The notes under the pieces: model-generated
What the model was told of the DNA's origin: nothing
What the model saw: only the letters and a program-made list of their open reading frames with translations
Database searches by the model: none
Source of the DNA: CAZJWR01 sp964549765
GTDB taxonomy: Bacteria > Zixibacteria > MSB-5A5 > GN15 > JAAZOE01
Reading direction: 5' to 3'
Length of the DNA: 64,000 nucleotides
Assembly (NCBI GenBank): GCA_964549765.1
Contig: CAZJWR010000013.1
Location: 1-64,000, forward strand
Translations under genes and position numbers: made by a program
Shown: positions 44,544-52,295 of the stretch, piece by piece
Position numbering within the stretch: position 1 is the stretch's first letter
How the letters are laid out: every line of letters begins with the position of its first letter

Positions 44544-44593
44544 TTCATTCCAGAGAGCTTTAACGCCAAGACACCGTCCGGCCGTGAGGCATT

Positions 44594-45394
44594 TTATTTC
44601 ATTTCCTGATATCGGCAGGGGATGTTTTGCCAGCCGCACATGTTGAGCCATTCAAAAAGCTGTTCCGCCTCGGGTGCGAAGTTCTTCTGGGCCATGTCGC
44701 CGGCCATTTCGAGAAGCACCGGCTGATAAAGCGACGATTCCGGATGATAGATGTAGGCGACAAAATAGATAACGCCGAAATCAGCGCAATATTGCAATAT
44801 CGATGATAGCTCCCCCGAAGCCGCCCCTTCGACGAGCGAATATCTTTGGCGCAGTTCCTCCATAGGGATCGTCGCGCATATACCGGGATTATGGCTGTAT
44901 CGTTCCCGCAGCTCGTCTTCGGTGAATTCCTGCCACCAATACGGGGGAGGATAAGGGACATCTTGAGATGGGTAAGAATAGGTCAATACCTGTCCATCAT
45001 TGTTGATATGGAATCCATCCAACCTCGCTCCCCAGGCATAATTGGAATAACACACCTCAAACAAAATCGACTGGGTGATCTCAGGACACGCGGCACACGG
45101 CTGCGCCCCGCTTGCGAATACGTAACGGATCAGATACACGGCATCACCGATATTTATTACGCTGTCGCAGTTGACGTCGGCGGCTTCCGGCGGCGTTGCC
45201 GGCGTTCCCCCCGCAAAAATGTAGCTGATGATGCCGACGGCATCCACTATATCGACCGAACCGTCCGCGTTATGATCGCCGCATACGTACCCGCAGGCCG
45301 GCGACCAGCCGGCAGCTGTCAGGAGACAGGCGGCGAATATTATAACCGTCCATGGTGAGCAAATCGCGGAGATATGGGCACGTTCGATTCTCAT
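44594..45394 (-). CDS. Dockerin-type repeat secreted protein
   Basis: A 266-aa exported protein. After the signal segment (WTVIIFAACLLTAAGWSPAC) come two dockerin-I-like EF-hand repeats: CGDHNADGSVDIVDAVGIIS and DVNCDSVINIGDAVYLIRYV (about residues 38-95), each with the Ca-ligand pattern D/N-x-D/N-x-x-x-x-x-x-x-D. The C-terminal half (ILFEVCYSNYAWGARLDGFH, LRERYSHNPGICATIPMEEL) is unassigned. Such two-repeat modules are frequent in Zixibacteria-like surface proteins. It stands alone, with 50 bp to the convergent acyltransferase and 300 bp upstream before hutU. Confidence 0.75.
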   Translation of the reverse strand: MRIERAHISAICSPWTVIIFAACLLTAAGWSPACGYVCGDHNADGSVDIVDAVGIISYIFAGGTPATPPEAADVNCDSVINIGDAVYLIRYVFASGAQPCAACPEITQSILFEVCYSNYAWGARLDGFHINNDGQVLTYSYPSQDVPYPPPYWWQEFTEDELRERYSHNPGICATIPMEELRQRYSLVEGAASGELSSILQYCADFGVIYFVAYIYHPESSLYQPVLLEMAGDMAQKNFAPEAEQLFEWLNMCGWQNIPCRYQEMK

Positions 45395-45694
45395 AGTGCC
45401 TCCCGGTAGAAGCGATTAGATCATGACCATGGTGCGGAATCCAATGCGAGCCTATATTATTAAAATAGCCATGAGCCATATTTTGTCAACGACTTATTCC
45501 TTCTTTCATTGGCCGACAGCATGTCACGGCAAAATCGAAAAGGCGTCTTACCCACACGATTGAAATCGATTCTCCGGCTTGAGTATCGCGGTTGGAGTGC
45601 GGTCGGTTTTCGCCGGGTATAATTCAATTGACAGACGCGCCGCGCGGCTTTACTTTACCACCTTATGTCGTTAATTAAAAGGTAGGTAGGGAAA
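45395..45694. promoter_or_regulatory. Divergent promoter region for the dockerin gene and hutU operon
   Basis: No gene lies here. Rightward, TTGACA (45630-45635) and TACTTT (45653-45658) are 17 bp apart, a good candidate promoter about 37 bp before hutU. A perfect TATAAT at 45620-45625 lacks a clear -35. No operator-like dyad for a histidine-utilisation repressor was found. Confidence 0.45.
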
Positions 45695-47347
45695 ATGAAA
45701 TATACGCCTGTCAAAGCCGCCCGGGGCACGAAGCTCAGCTGCAAAAGCTGGCATCAGGAGGCGGCTCTGCGAATGCTCAACAATAATCTCGATCCCGAGG
45801 TGGCCGAGGACCCCAAAAATTTGATCATCTACGGCGGTTCCGGCAAAGCGGCCCGCAACTGGCAGTGTTACCACGCCATCGTCGATACCCTCAAGACATT
45901 GGGCAACGACGAGACGCTGCTGGTGCAATCGGGCAAACCGGTGGGCGTTTTCAAGACGCACGAATACACGCCGAGAGTGCTGATCGCCAACAGTAACCTG
46001 GTGCCGCATTGGGCGACCTGGGAAAAATTCCGCCAGTTGGAGAAATTGGGTTTGATCATGTTCGGCCAGATGACGGCCGGAAGCTGGATATATATCGGTA
46101 CGCAGGGGATTATCCAGGGGACTTACGAGACATTCGCGGCGGCGGGCGACAAGCATTTCGGCGGCGATTTGGCAGGCCGATGGATTTTGACCGGCGGCAT
46201 GGGCGGTATGGGCGGCGCCCAGCCGATGGCGGGCACGATGAGCGGCGCGACCATCCTGGTGGTCGAGGTCGACGAGGCCCGGATCAACCGTCGCGTGAAA
46301 ATGGGCTTCTGCGACATCAAGGTCAAAACGCTGGACAAGGCATTGAAACTGGTCAAGGAACATACTGCCTCAAAAGAGCCGATTTCCATCGGGCTGGTCG
46401 GCAATTGCGCCGAGATTTTCCCGGAAATATTCCGGCGGGGCATGATTCCTGACATCGTAACCGACCAGACCTCGGCCCACGACGAACTCAACGGCTATAT
46501 CCCCGAAGGTCTGACCGTCAACGAGGCAACCAAACTACGCAAGACCAATCCTACCGACTATATGAAGCGTTCGTATGAATCGATGGTCCGTCATTGCGAG
46601 GCGATGGTTCGTTTTCAGAAAGCCGGATCGATCGTGTTCGATTACGGCAACAATCTGCGCGGCCAGGCCAAAAAAGGCGGGCTGAACAACGCTTTCGATT
46701 ATCCCGGTTTCGTGCCGGAATATATCCGGCCGCTGTTTTGCAGTGGCAAGGGGCCGTTCCGCTGGGCGGCGCTGTCGGGCGACCCCAAGGATATCGAAGT
46801 GACCGATGAGATTATCCTCAAAGAGTTTTCCTATAACGAATCGTTGGTGCGCTGGATTAAGATGGCCAAGGAGCGGATTCCGTTCCAAGGATTACCGGCG
46901 CGAATCTGCTGGCTGGGCTACGGCGAACGGGCGCGTTTCGGCGACATGCTGAATACGCTTGTAAAGAAGGGCAAAATATCGGCGCCGATCGTCATCGGCC
47001 GCGATCATCTCGATTGCGGGTCCGTGGCCAGCCCCTATCGTGAAACCGAGGGGATGCTCGACGGATCGGATGCCATCGCCGACTGGCCGCTTCTGAACGG
47101 GCTGCTCAACGCCATCTCCGGCGCCAGCTGGGTGTCCATCCACCACGGCGGCGGCGTCGGAATCGGCAATGCCATCCATGCCGGGATGGTCGTCGTGGCC
47201 GACGGTTCCAAGGAAATGAAAGTCCGGCTGGAACGGGTGCTGACCAACGATCCGGGGACGGGAATCATGCGGCATGCCGATGCCGGGTATAAAGAAGCCC
47301 GGGATTTCGCCAAAGAGCATGATATCAATCTGCCCATGATCAAATAG
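45695..47347 (+). CDS. hutU: Urocanate hydratase
   Basis: HutU converts urocanate to imidazolone propionate, second step of histidine degradation, using tightly bound NAD as electrophile. The 550-aa length is standard and the conserved blocks are in order: LIIYGGSGKAARNW, LLVQSGKPVGVFKTH, NSNLVPHWATWEKF, TAGSWIYIGTQGIIQGTYE, LTGGMGGMGGAQPMAGTMSG, TDQTSAHDELNGYIPEG, FDYGNNLRGQAKKGG, PLFCSGKGPFRWAALSGDP, VIGRDHLDCGSVASPYRETE and HHGGGVGIGNAIHAGMV. It is followed after 7 bp by hutI. Histidine ammonia-lyase (hutH) is not in this window. Confidence 0.97.
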   Translation: MKYTPVKAARGTKLSCKSWHQEAALRMLNNNLDPEVAEDPKNLIIYGGSGKAARNWQCYHAIVDTLKTLGNDETLLVQSGKPVGVFKTHEYTPRVLIANSNLVPHWATWEKFRQLEKLGLIMFGQMTAGSWIYIGTQGIIQGTYETFAAAGDKHFGGDLAGRWILTGGMGGMGGAQPMAGTMSGATILVVEVDEARINRRVKMGFCDIKVKTLDKALKLVKEHTASKEPISIGLVGNCAEIFPEIFRRGMIPDIVTDQTSAHDELNGYIPEGLTVNEATKLRKTNPTDYMKRSYESMVRHCEAMVRFQKAGSIVFDYGNNLRGQAKKGGLNNAFDYPGFVPEYIRPLFCSGKGPFRWAALSGDPKDIEVTDEIILKEFSYNESLVRWIKMAKERIPFQGLPARICWLGYGERARFGDMLNTLVKKGKISAPIVIGRDHLDCGSVASPYRETEGMLDGSDAIADWPLLNGLLNAISGASWVSIHHGGGVGIGNAIHAGMVVVADGSKEMKVRLERVLTNDPGTGIMRHADAGYKEARDFAKEHDINLPMIK

Positions 47348-47354
47348 GGCGGCC

Positions 47355-48626
47355 ATGGCAAGAAACAACAAGAAAACGACCCTCCTGATTGATCATATCG
47401 GCCAGTTGGTCACGATGAAGGGTGCGGTGCCGAGGCGAGGCCCGGACATGGCCGAAATCGGACTGATCACGGACGGCGCGGTCGCGATCTCCGGCGATGA
47501 AATCACCGCCGTCGGCAAAACCGACGAGGTCGCCCGGCAGGTCAACCCCGCGGAAAACTGCGTCATGATATCCGGTGAAAATAAAGTCGTCACCCCGGGC
47601 TTGATCGATCCCCATACGCATCCGGTTTTCGCGCGCACCCGGGAAATCGAATTCGAAATGCGCCTGACGGGAAAAAGCTACATGGAAATCGCCCGCGCCG
47701 GCGGCGGAATCCGGTCTTCGGTGCGTGATCTCCGGGAAACTTCCGAGGACGATCTTTACGCTCGTTCGCAGAAAACCATCCAGAACCTGATGGCTCACGG
47801 GATTACCTCGATCGAGGCCAAATCCGGATACGGGTTGTCGACCGAATCGGAAATCAAATCTCTGGAAGTGATCAGGCGTCTCAACGAGCGGGAACCGATG
47901 GACCTCTACCCGACCTTTTTGGGAGCGCACGAAGTCCCCGATGAATACCGCGACCGGCATGCGGATTATGTCTCTCTCGTAATCGATGAGATGATTCCGG
48001 CGGTAGCCGAGAAGAATCTGGCAATATTTTGCGACGTTTTCTGTGAGGACGGGGTATTTACGGTCGAGGAATCCCGGAAGATTCTCAAGGCGGCTCAGAG
48101 AGCGGGGATGAAGGCCAAAATCCACGCGGATGAGCTCAAATCGACCGGTGGCGCGGAACTGGCGGCCGAAATCGGAGCCGTGTCGGCCGATCATCTGGTA
48201 TACATATCGGAAAAGGGTACCAATCTTCTTTCCAAGTCCGATACCGTCGCCGTGCTTCTTCCGGGAACATCGTTCGCGCTGGGACTCGACGAGGCCGCGC
48301 CGGCGCGGAAGATGATCGAGAAAGGCGTCATCGTGGCGCTCTCGACCGATTGCAATCCAGGGTCGTCGATGACCGAGTCGTTGCCGATGATTATTTCGCT
48401 GGCGGCGATAAAATACCGCATGACAGCGGCCGAATCGTTAGCGGCGGTAACGGTCAACGCCGCCTGCGCCATTGGCCAGAGTCACCGTCTGGGACGGCTG
48501 GAGGCCGGGCTGCCGGCCGATCTGGTGGTATGGGACATGCAAGATTATCGGGAACTCCCCTACCACTATGGTGTTAACTTGGTAGAGTCGGTGATAAAAA
48601 ACGGGAAAGTGATAAACGGCGGATGA
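47355..48626 (+). CDS. hutI: Imidazolonepropionase
   Basis: HutI opens the imidazolone ring to formiminoglutamate, third step of histidine degradation, as a metal-dependent amidohydrolase. In the 423-aa protein VTPGLIDPHTHPVFA holds the metal-binding HxH (87-89). SYMEIARAGGGIRSSVRDLR, ITSIEAKSGYGLSTESEIKS, YPTFLGAHEVPDEYRD, AKIHADELKSTGGAELAAEI, SADHLVYISEKG and ALSTDCNPGSSMTESLPMI follow in family order, with the metal Asp in STDCNPG. It follows hutU by 7 bp. Its stop overlaps the ATG of the LptE-like lipoprotein by 4 bp, an odd coupling of catabolism with envelope assembly. Confidence 0.97.
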   Translation: MARNNKKTTLLIDHIGQLVTMKGAVPRRGPDMAEIGLITDGAVAISGDEITAVGKTDEVARQVNPAENCVMISGENKVVTPGLIDPHTHPVFARTREIEFEMRLTGKSYMEIARAGGGIRSSVRDLRETSEDDLYARSQKTIQNLMAHGITSIEAKSGYGLSTESEIKSLEVIRRLNEREPMDLYPTFLGAHEVPDEYRDRHADYVSLVIDEMIPAVAEKNLAIFCDVFCEDGVFTVEESRKILKAAQRAGMKAKIHADELKSTGGAELAAEIGAVSADHLVYISEKGTNLLSKSDTVAVLLPGTSFALGLDEAAPARKMIEKGVIVALSTDCNPGSSMTESLPMIISLAAIKYRMTAAESLAAVTVNAACAIGQSHRLGRLEAGLPADLVVWDMQDYRELPYHYGVNLVESVIKNGKVINGG

Positions 48627-49111
48627 AGACTGCCGGATTGGTTATACTGGGCTTTTGCCTGGCGGTTGTAACGGGGTGCGGAGTTTATTCATTTTCCGGG
48701 GCGGGCAAGGCCCCATTTGAAACGCTGACTGTGAGTCCTTTCGCCAACAACACGATCGAGTATGAATTGGGAGATCGCCTGACCGATGCCGTGGTGGATG
48801 CCTTTATCCGGGAAAATCTGGTCAAAATCGTGGAGCCGGCTCGGGCTGAGGCGGTCATGGACGGTACAGTCGTGAGTTATCGCCGGGATCCCTACACGTA
48901 TGATCAGCAGGATATCGTCACCCAGTACGCGGTCAAGGTTTCGATCCAGGTCAAGGTGCTCAAGTCCGAATCCGAAGATATAATATGGGAGAAAGATTTT
49001 TACGCCGAAGGCGTGTACGACGTCGATACAGAGACCGAGGAAGACGGTCAGGCGCGGGCCATAACGCTTTTGACGGCGGATATCGTGAATAATACGACAA
49101 AAAGCTGGTAG
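48623..49111 (+). CDS. lptE: LptE-like LPS-assembly lipoprotein
   Basis: A 162-aa lipoprotein with signal segment GLVILGFCLAVVTGC ending in a lipobox (VVTGC). The mature sequence GVYSFSGAGKAPFETLTVSP ... FANNTIEYELGDRLTDAVVD ... DGTVVSYRRDPYTYDQQDIV matches the LptE family (DUF-type LPS-assembly lipoproteins of FCB bacteria), which plugs the LptD barrel in the outer membrane. Length fits. It overlaps hutI by 4 bp and precedes the PorV-type gene by 65 bp. LptD itself is not in the window; the call rests on pattern, not on a search. Confidence 0.75.
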   Translation: MKTAGLVILGFCLAVVTGCGVYSFSGAGKAPFETLTVSPFANNTIEYELGDRLTDAVVDAFIRENLVKIVEPARAEAVMDGTVVSYRRDPYTYDQQDIVTQYAVKVSIQVKVLKSESEDIIWEKDFYAEGVYDVDTETEEDGQARAITLLTADIVNNTTKSW

Positions 49112-49176
49112 CGGCGGCGGCGCCAGAGGGTAAAAGAAGAGAAGGCTTTCTGGCAGCGTTAGGGCCGGAGGTCGGG

Positions 49177-50181
49177 ATGAAGTCCGAGGACAGCAAAAAT
49201 CAGAAAGACCCGAAAATGAAAAAAAGCATGAAGGTTCGAAAGATAACGATAATCGCAGGGCTGGTCATTATTCTGGTGGCGGCAGCGGCGGGAATCACGA
49301 CGGCGGCGGGTATCAACAAAAATGCAGGCACCACCGGGTTTTCATTCCTGAAACTCGGCGTCGGCGCCAAGGCGGTGGCCATGGGCGGCGCGGCGTCGGC
49401 GCTGGCCGGCGATCCGTCGATTATCTATTACAACCCCGCCGGAACCAAATTCCTGCATCGGCGGCAGCTTCTAGCCGGGTATCACAATTACGTCCTCGAT
49501 ATCCAATCGGGATTTTTGGCGCATACCCGACCCCTGACCGATAAATTCAGCGGCGGGGTATTTGTCGATTATCTGAATTTCGGTAAATTCACGCGGACCG
49601 ACATCAACGGCGTGCCGTCGGACGAATTTTCGGGCGGAGACTTTCTCTTCGGACTCAACGGCTCGATGATGGTCAGGCCGGGACTGGCGGTGGGATTGAA
49701 TCTGAAATACATGCACGAGGCGGCGGATTCCTACGGTTCGGATGCCTTCGCGGCCGACGTGGGCGTCATGTATCGGCTCCCCGATTCACTGACGACGCTC
49801 GGGCTTTCGGCCTACAATCTGGGCGGAGTTCTTTCGGGCTATTCGGATCACAAGGATAAACTGCCGTACGGCGTTCGTGGCGGCGTCTCGCATTCATTGC
49901 GCGAATTGCCGCTGGTAGTGGCAATCGACGGCGTCCTGCCCAATGACAACGATCCCTACGTGAACCTCGGCGCGGAGTTCTACAAGTTCGAACCGCTGTA
50001 TCTGCGGGTGGGATATTCTCTTTTCGGCGAAAACTACAAAACCGGATCGAGCTCGGACGGCTGGGGCGGTTTTGCCGCCGGATTCGGTCTGGACATCAAG
50101 GATTATCATATTTCATACGCCTTCATGCCATACCTGGACCTCGGGTCCAGTCATCGGGTCACCATTACGGGGGAATTCTAA
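49177..50181 (+). CDS. PorV/PorQ-family outer-membrane protein
   Basis: A 334-aa outer-membrane barrel of the PorV/PorQ (UPF0164-like) group. After an N-terminal basic region and hydrophobic signal (IIAGLVIILVAAAAGITTAA) comes the family opening GFSFLKLGVGAKAVAMGGAA, then ALAGDPSIIYYNPAG. Strands continue to a C-terminal VTITGEF with terminal Phe. PorV proteins act with type IX secretion in Bacteroidota-like bacteria; that fits the FlgD-like tail found on the FG-GAP protein of this window. The ATG at 49177 has GGAGG 5 bp upstream; a second ATG at 49216 would trim a charged leader. Co-transcribed with the lipoprotein 3 bp downstream. Confidence 0.82.
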   Translation: MKSEDSKNQKDPKMKKSMKVRKITIIAGLVIILVAAAAGITTAAGINKNAGTTGFSFLKLGVGAKAVAMGGAASALAGDPSIIYYNPAGTKFLHRRQLLAGYHNYVLDIQSGFLAHTRPLTDKFSGGVFVDYLNFGKFTRTDINGVPSDEFSGGDFLFGLNGSMMVRPGLAVGLNLKYMHEAADSYGSDAFAADVGVMYRLPDSLTTLGLSAYNLGGVLSGYSDHKDKLPYGVRGGVSHSLRELPLVVAIDGVLPNDNDPYVNLGAEFYKFEPLYLRVGYSLFGENYKTGSSSDGWGGFAAGFGLDIKDYHISYAFMPYLDLGSSHRVTITGEF

Positions 50182-50184
50182 ATC

Positions 50185-50643
50185 ATGAGGAAAGTAAGCG
50201 TGCTCTTGGCGCCGGCGATATTTCTCATCGTCGCCGGATGCAGTTCCGGCCCCAACACCAGTTCCGATCCCACGAAAGTCGTGGTGCAAATGTTTCGGGC
50301 CATCGAGAATAACGACCGCGACAAGCTGGCGCATTATCTCGATTTTCCGGCGCTGATGACGCCGACAGGGTCGGATTACGCGCTGAATATGGATACGGCG
50401 CGATTATTCACCAATCCGGAAGCGATCCTGGATGATTTACTGCCGGGAGGTAAAACTTACGAAGCCTGGAAAGACCTGCAGAAGATCGTCAACAAGGTGA
50501 TTTCGCAATCGCCGGATTCGGCACTGGTGGAAGTAACGTTCAATAACAAACAGACGGGACGGGCGTATCGCACCACTTTCGGCCTCGACAAAGTGAATGA
50601 CGTCTGGAAGGTTTATAGTTTCAACGTGCCGACCAGCGAGTAG
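50185..50643 (+). CDS. Small lipoprotein, DUF4878-like
   Basis: A 152-aa lipoprotein: VSVLLAPAIFLIVAGC forms the signal and lipobox (IVAGC). The mature part (TKVVVQMFRAIENNDRDKLA ... WKDLQKIVNKVISQSPDSAL ... VTFNNKQTGRAYRTTFGLDK ... DVWKVYSF) has the cystatin/NTF2-like strand-helix plan of DUF4878-type proteins. Function is unknown. It starts 3 bp after the PorV-type gene and is the last gene before a strong terminator at 50727-50761, so the hutU-hutI-lptE-porV-lipoprotein run ends here. Confidence 0.75.
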   Translation: MRKVSVLLAPAIFLIVAGCSSGPNTSSDPTKVVVQMFRAIENNDRDKLAHYLDFPALMTPTGSDYALNMDTARLFTNPEAILDDLLPGGKTYEAWKDLQKIVNKVISQSPDSALVEVTFNNKQTGRAYRTTFGLDKVNDVWKVYSFNVPTSE

Positions 50644-50651
50644 TGCATCGG

Positions 50652-50702
50652 TTTCGGATAAGACGGCGCCGGGCTGAATCGCGCGGTGGGTCGTATCCGA
50701 AA
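50652..50702 (+). repeat. Inverted repeat in the 3' untranslated region
   Basis: TTTCGGATA (50652-50660) and its exact complement TATCCGAAA (50694-50702) flank 33 bp, directly after the stop of the lipoprotein gene. It may stabilise the mRNA end ahead of the terminator; no T-run follows. Confidence 0.45.
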
Positions 50703-50726
50703 GACAAGAAGCAAGACCACGTATTC

Positions 50727-50761
50727 AAGCGGGTCGATGCAGATATCGATTCGCTTTTTTT
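50727..50761 (+). terminator. Intrinsic terminator of the hutU-porV operon
   Basis: A 12-bp stem AAGCGGGTCGAT/ATCGATTCGCTT (two G-T pairs) with loop GCAGAT is followed by a run of seven T at 50755-50761. It lies about 84 bp after the last stop codon of the rightward gene run. Confidence 0.8.
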
Positions 50762-50791
50762 ATGATCAATGCTCCATACCGGATAAAAAAA

Positions 50792-50872
50792 GGAAGTTTG
50801 CCGGCCAAGGCTCTCGTAGGGACAGAGGGGGGAAGTCCCCAATTCGAACCCATGGGATGGCGACAAACTTCC
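50792..50872. other. 81-bp structured intergenic element
   Basis: A perfect 9-bp closing stem GGAAGTTTG (50792-50800)/CAAACTTCC (50864-50872) encloses several inner helices: CTCT/AGAG, GGGG/CCCC and the palindrome CCCATGGG. On the minus strand it is followed by seven T (50791-50785), so it could end leftward transcription, but the loop is complex. A cloverleaf with a usable T-arm was tried on both strands and does not form, so it is not called a tRNA. Just downstream a 26-codon frame (50921-51001) with AAGGAG is possible but unsupported. The element may be a dispersed repeat or small RNA. Confidence 0.4.
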
Positions 50873-51043
50873 ATGGTCAAGTAAATAAAAATCCGCAATT
50901 TGTCAAGGAGTTTATATCTAATGAGTAATATCCCGTTTGTTAAGCGATTGGCTGTCATGGACTTGAGGGAAATAGAAATATTCAAATGGGGATTCGCATA
51001 AGGGGATCGAAGGGTCAAAAACTGATCATTTTGCCATCTGAAA

Positions 51044-51073
51044 CAAAAAACCCGCCGTGGAGGCGGGCTTTTT
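51044..51073. terminator. Bidirectional intrinsic terminator
   Basis: The stem CCCGCC/GGCGGG (51051-51056/51062-51067) with loop GTGGA is preceded by six A and followed by C and five T. It serves the leftward haem-lipoprotein gene ending at 51113, and could also stop rightward read-through from the hutU-porV run. Confidence 0.8.
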
Positions 51074-51112
51074 GCTTGGTCGCATGTTCGGAAAATTTTT
51101 CCGTCGCGAGGA

Positions 51113-52228
51113 TTATTGGAATACCAGATAAAACGGTTCATGGCCGAGATGTTTGATCCCGGAATTATCGGTGACCGCGATGGTTATGGAGATCGAATCC
51201 GGCGTGCCGAAAGCGAATGAGATATCATCGGTATCTCCGGTGGTCAAAGCCCGTCGCAGAACCAGCGTCCATTTTCCACCTTCGAATATGGATTGGGCCT
51301 GCACATCCCATCGATGACCGTCGTGACCGCTCTGGTCCCAGATGTAATATCCCGGCAGAGAAAGCCCGTAGGGCGGTTGCGTCGGCGGGAAAATGACCCA
51401 GTTCAGATTGGGGTCGAAGGGTACGAACAAGCCGTTGGGCATGTCGCTTTCCAATAGGCCGGGGCCGGTGTAGGCGGTGCTATCGGGGTGCATCTTTTTC
51501 GGATTGACTATTAGATAGGTCCCGACGTCTTGGAGAACGTCGAAATTGCGATAGTAAAGGCTGTCTCCTGTCTGGCTGACGATCGCATCGGGGCGCACCA
51601 GTTCCGTCGTCATATGCATGTCATCGGCCAGCTTGGCCAAACCGGTGCGGTTGGCTTTCCAATCCCAGACATCGGCGTTGTCGCCGGCCGCGCCATAGAA
51701 CTGCCAGCCGGAAGCCGACGTATCGGAAGCGGCATGGCACATGGCGGCGCAGTCGGCTCCATTGGTGCCGCCCCTGTCGAACACCGCGTAGAAACGATCC
51801 TCATTGAAGGCGATGTCGCTGGTGTCCTCGGGATAGTTGACTACCCATTCGACATGGCCCTGCACCCAGCCAGCCCGCAGTTGCCCGAAGCGGTCGCTTT
51901 CATCCAAATCATTCCATTGAACCCAGATATACAGCAGCGAATCATCGGCGATCAGCGCCTTCATATCGAGATTCGTGTTGGTGTTGGCCGGCAGATTGGC
52001 GTTGTAATCGACCTTGGTTCCCATCGGAATGGTGACGGCGTCGATGGTATCCCAAACCGGGGACGCAAGGGCATCGGCGAACGTGGGATCCTGATGGGCC
52101 TCGACGACGACTCGCGGGGGTGGCGTTACCGGCGGCGGTTCGACGCCATTATCGCCCTTGCTGCTACAGCCGTTGAATATCGCCATGAGGAAGACCAACG
52201 AGGCCAGGGAAAAAAATGAACGAATCAT
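51113..52228 (-). CDS. Ethylbenzene-dehydrogenase-type haem-binding lipoprotein
   Basis: A 371-aa lipoprotein (SFFSLASLVFLMAIFNGC, lipobox IFNGC) with a proline-rich spacer (VEPPPVTPPPRVVVEAH) and a domain like the haem-b-binding gamma subunit of ethylbenzene/DMSO-type dehydrogenases: SPVWDTIDAVTIPM, LYIWVQWNDLDESDRFGQLR, AVFDRGG, DVWDWKANR and KWTLVLRRALTTGD near the end. It also has DCAAMCHA with Cys160, Cys164 and His165, a CxxxCH rather than the canonical CxxCH, as sometimes found in such EB_dh cytochromes. A role in periplasmic or surface electron transfer is likely, but the partner reductase is not in the window. It stands alone between a bidirectional terminator and the phosphatase gene. 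Confidence 0.75.
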   Translation of the reverse strand: MIRSFFSLASLVFLMAIFNGCSSKGDNGVEPPPVTPPPRVVVEAHQDPTFADALASPVWDTIDAVTIPMGTKVDYNANLPANTNTNLDMKALIADDSLLYIWVQWNDLDESDRFGQLRAGWVQGHVEWVVNYPEDTSDIAFNEDRFYAVFDRGGTNGADCAAMCHAASDTSASGWQFYGAAGDNADVWDWKANRTGLAKLADDMHMTTELVRPDAIVSQTGDSLYYRNFDVLQDVGTYLIVNPKKMHPDSTAYTGPGLLESDMPNGLFVPFDPNLNWVIFPPTQPPYGLSLPGYYIWDQSGHDGHRWDVQAQSIFEGGKWTLVLRRALTTGDTDDISFAFGTPDSISITIAVTDNSGIKHLGHEPFYLVFQ

Positions 52229-52295
52229 ATATGCCTCCCGGTTAATTATGGAATAGTCGTATCTATAGCAAATAAACCGCTTCGGACCGGATTTG

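Noticed and set aside
50792..50872. Possible tRNA (GGAAG start and CTTCC end recall tRNA-Sec; TTCGAA present)
   Set aside because: No anticodon arm with TCA or any other anticodon, and the TTCGAA is about 27 nt from the acceptor-like stem instead of in a T-arm. No cloverleaf forms on either strand.
50921..51001. 26-codon frame with AAGGAG 10 bp upstream
   Set aside because: No recognisable composition, lies after a terminator, and has no conserved neighbour; too short to support.
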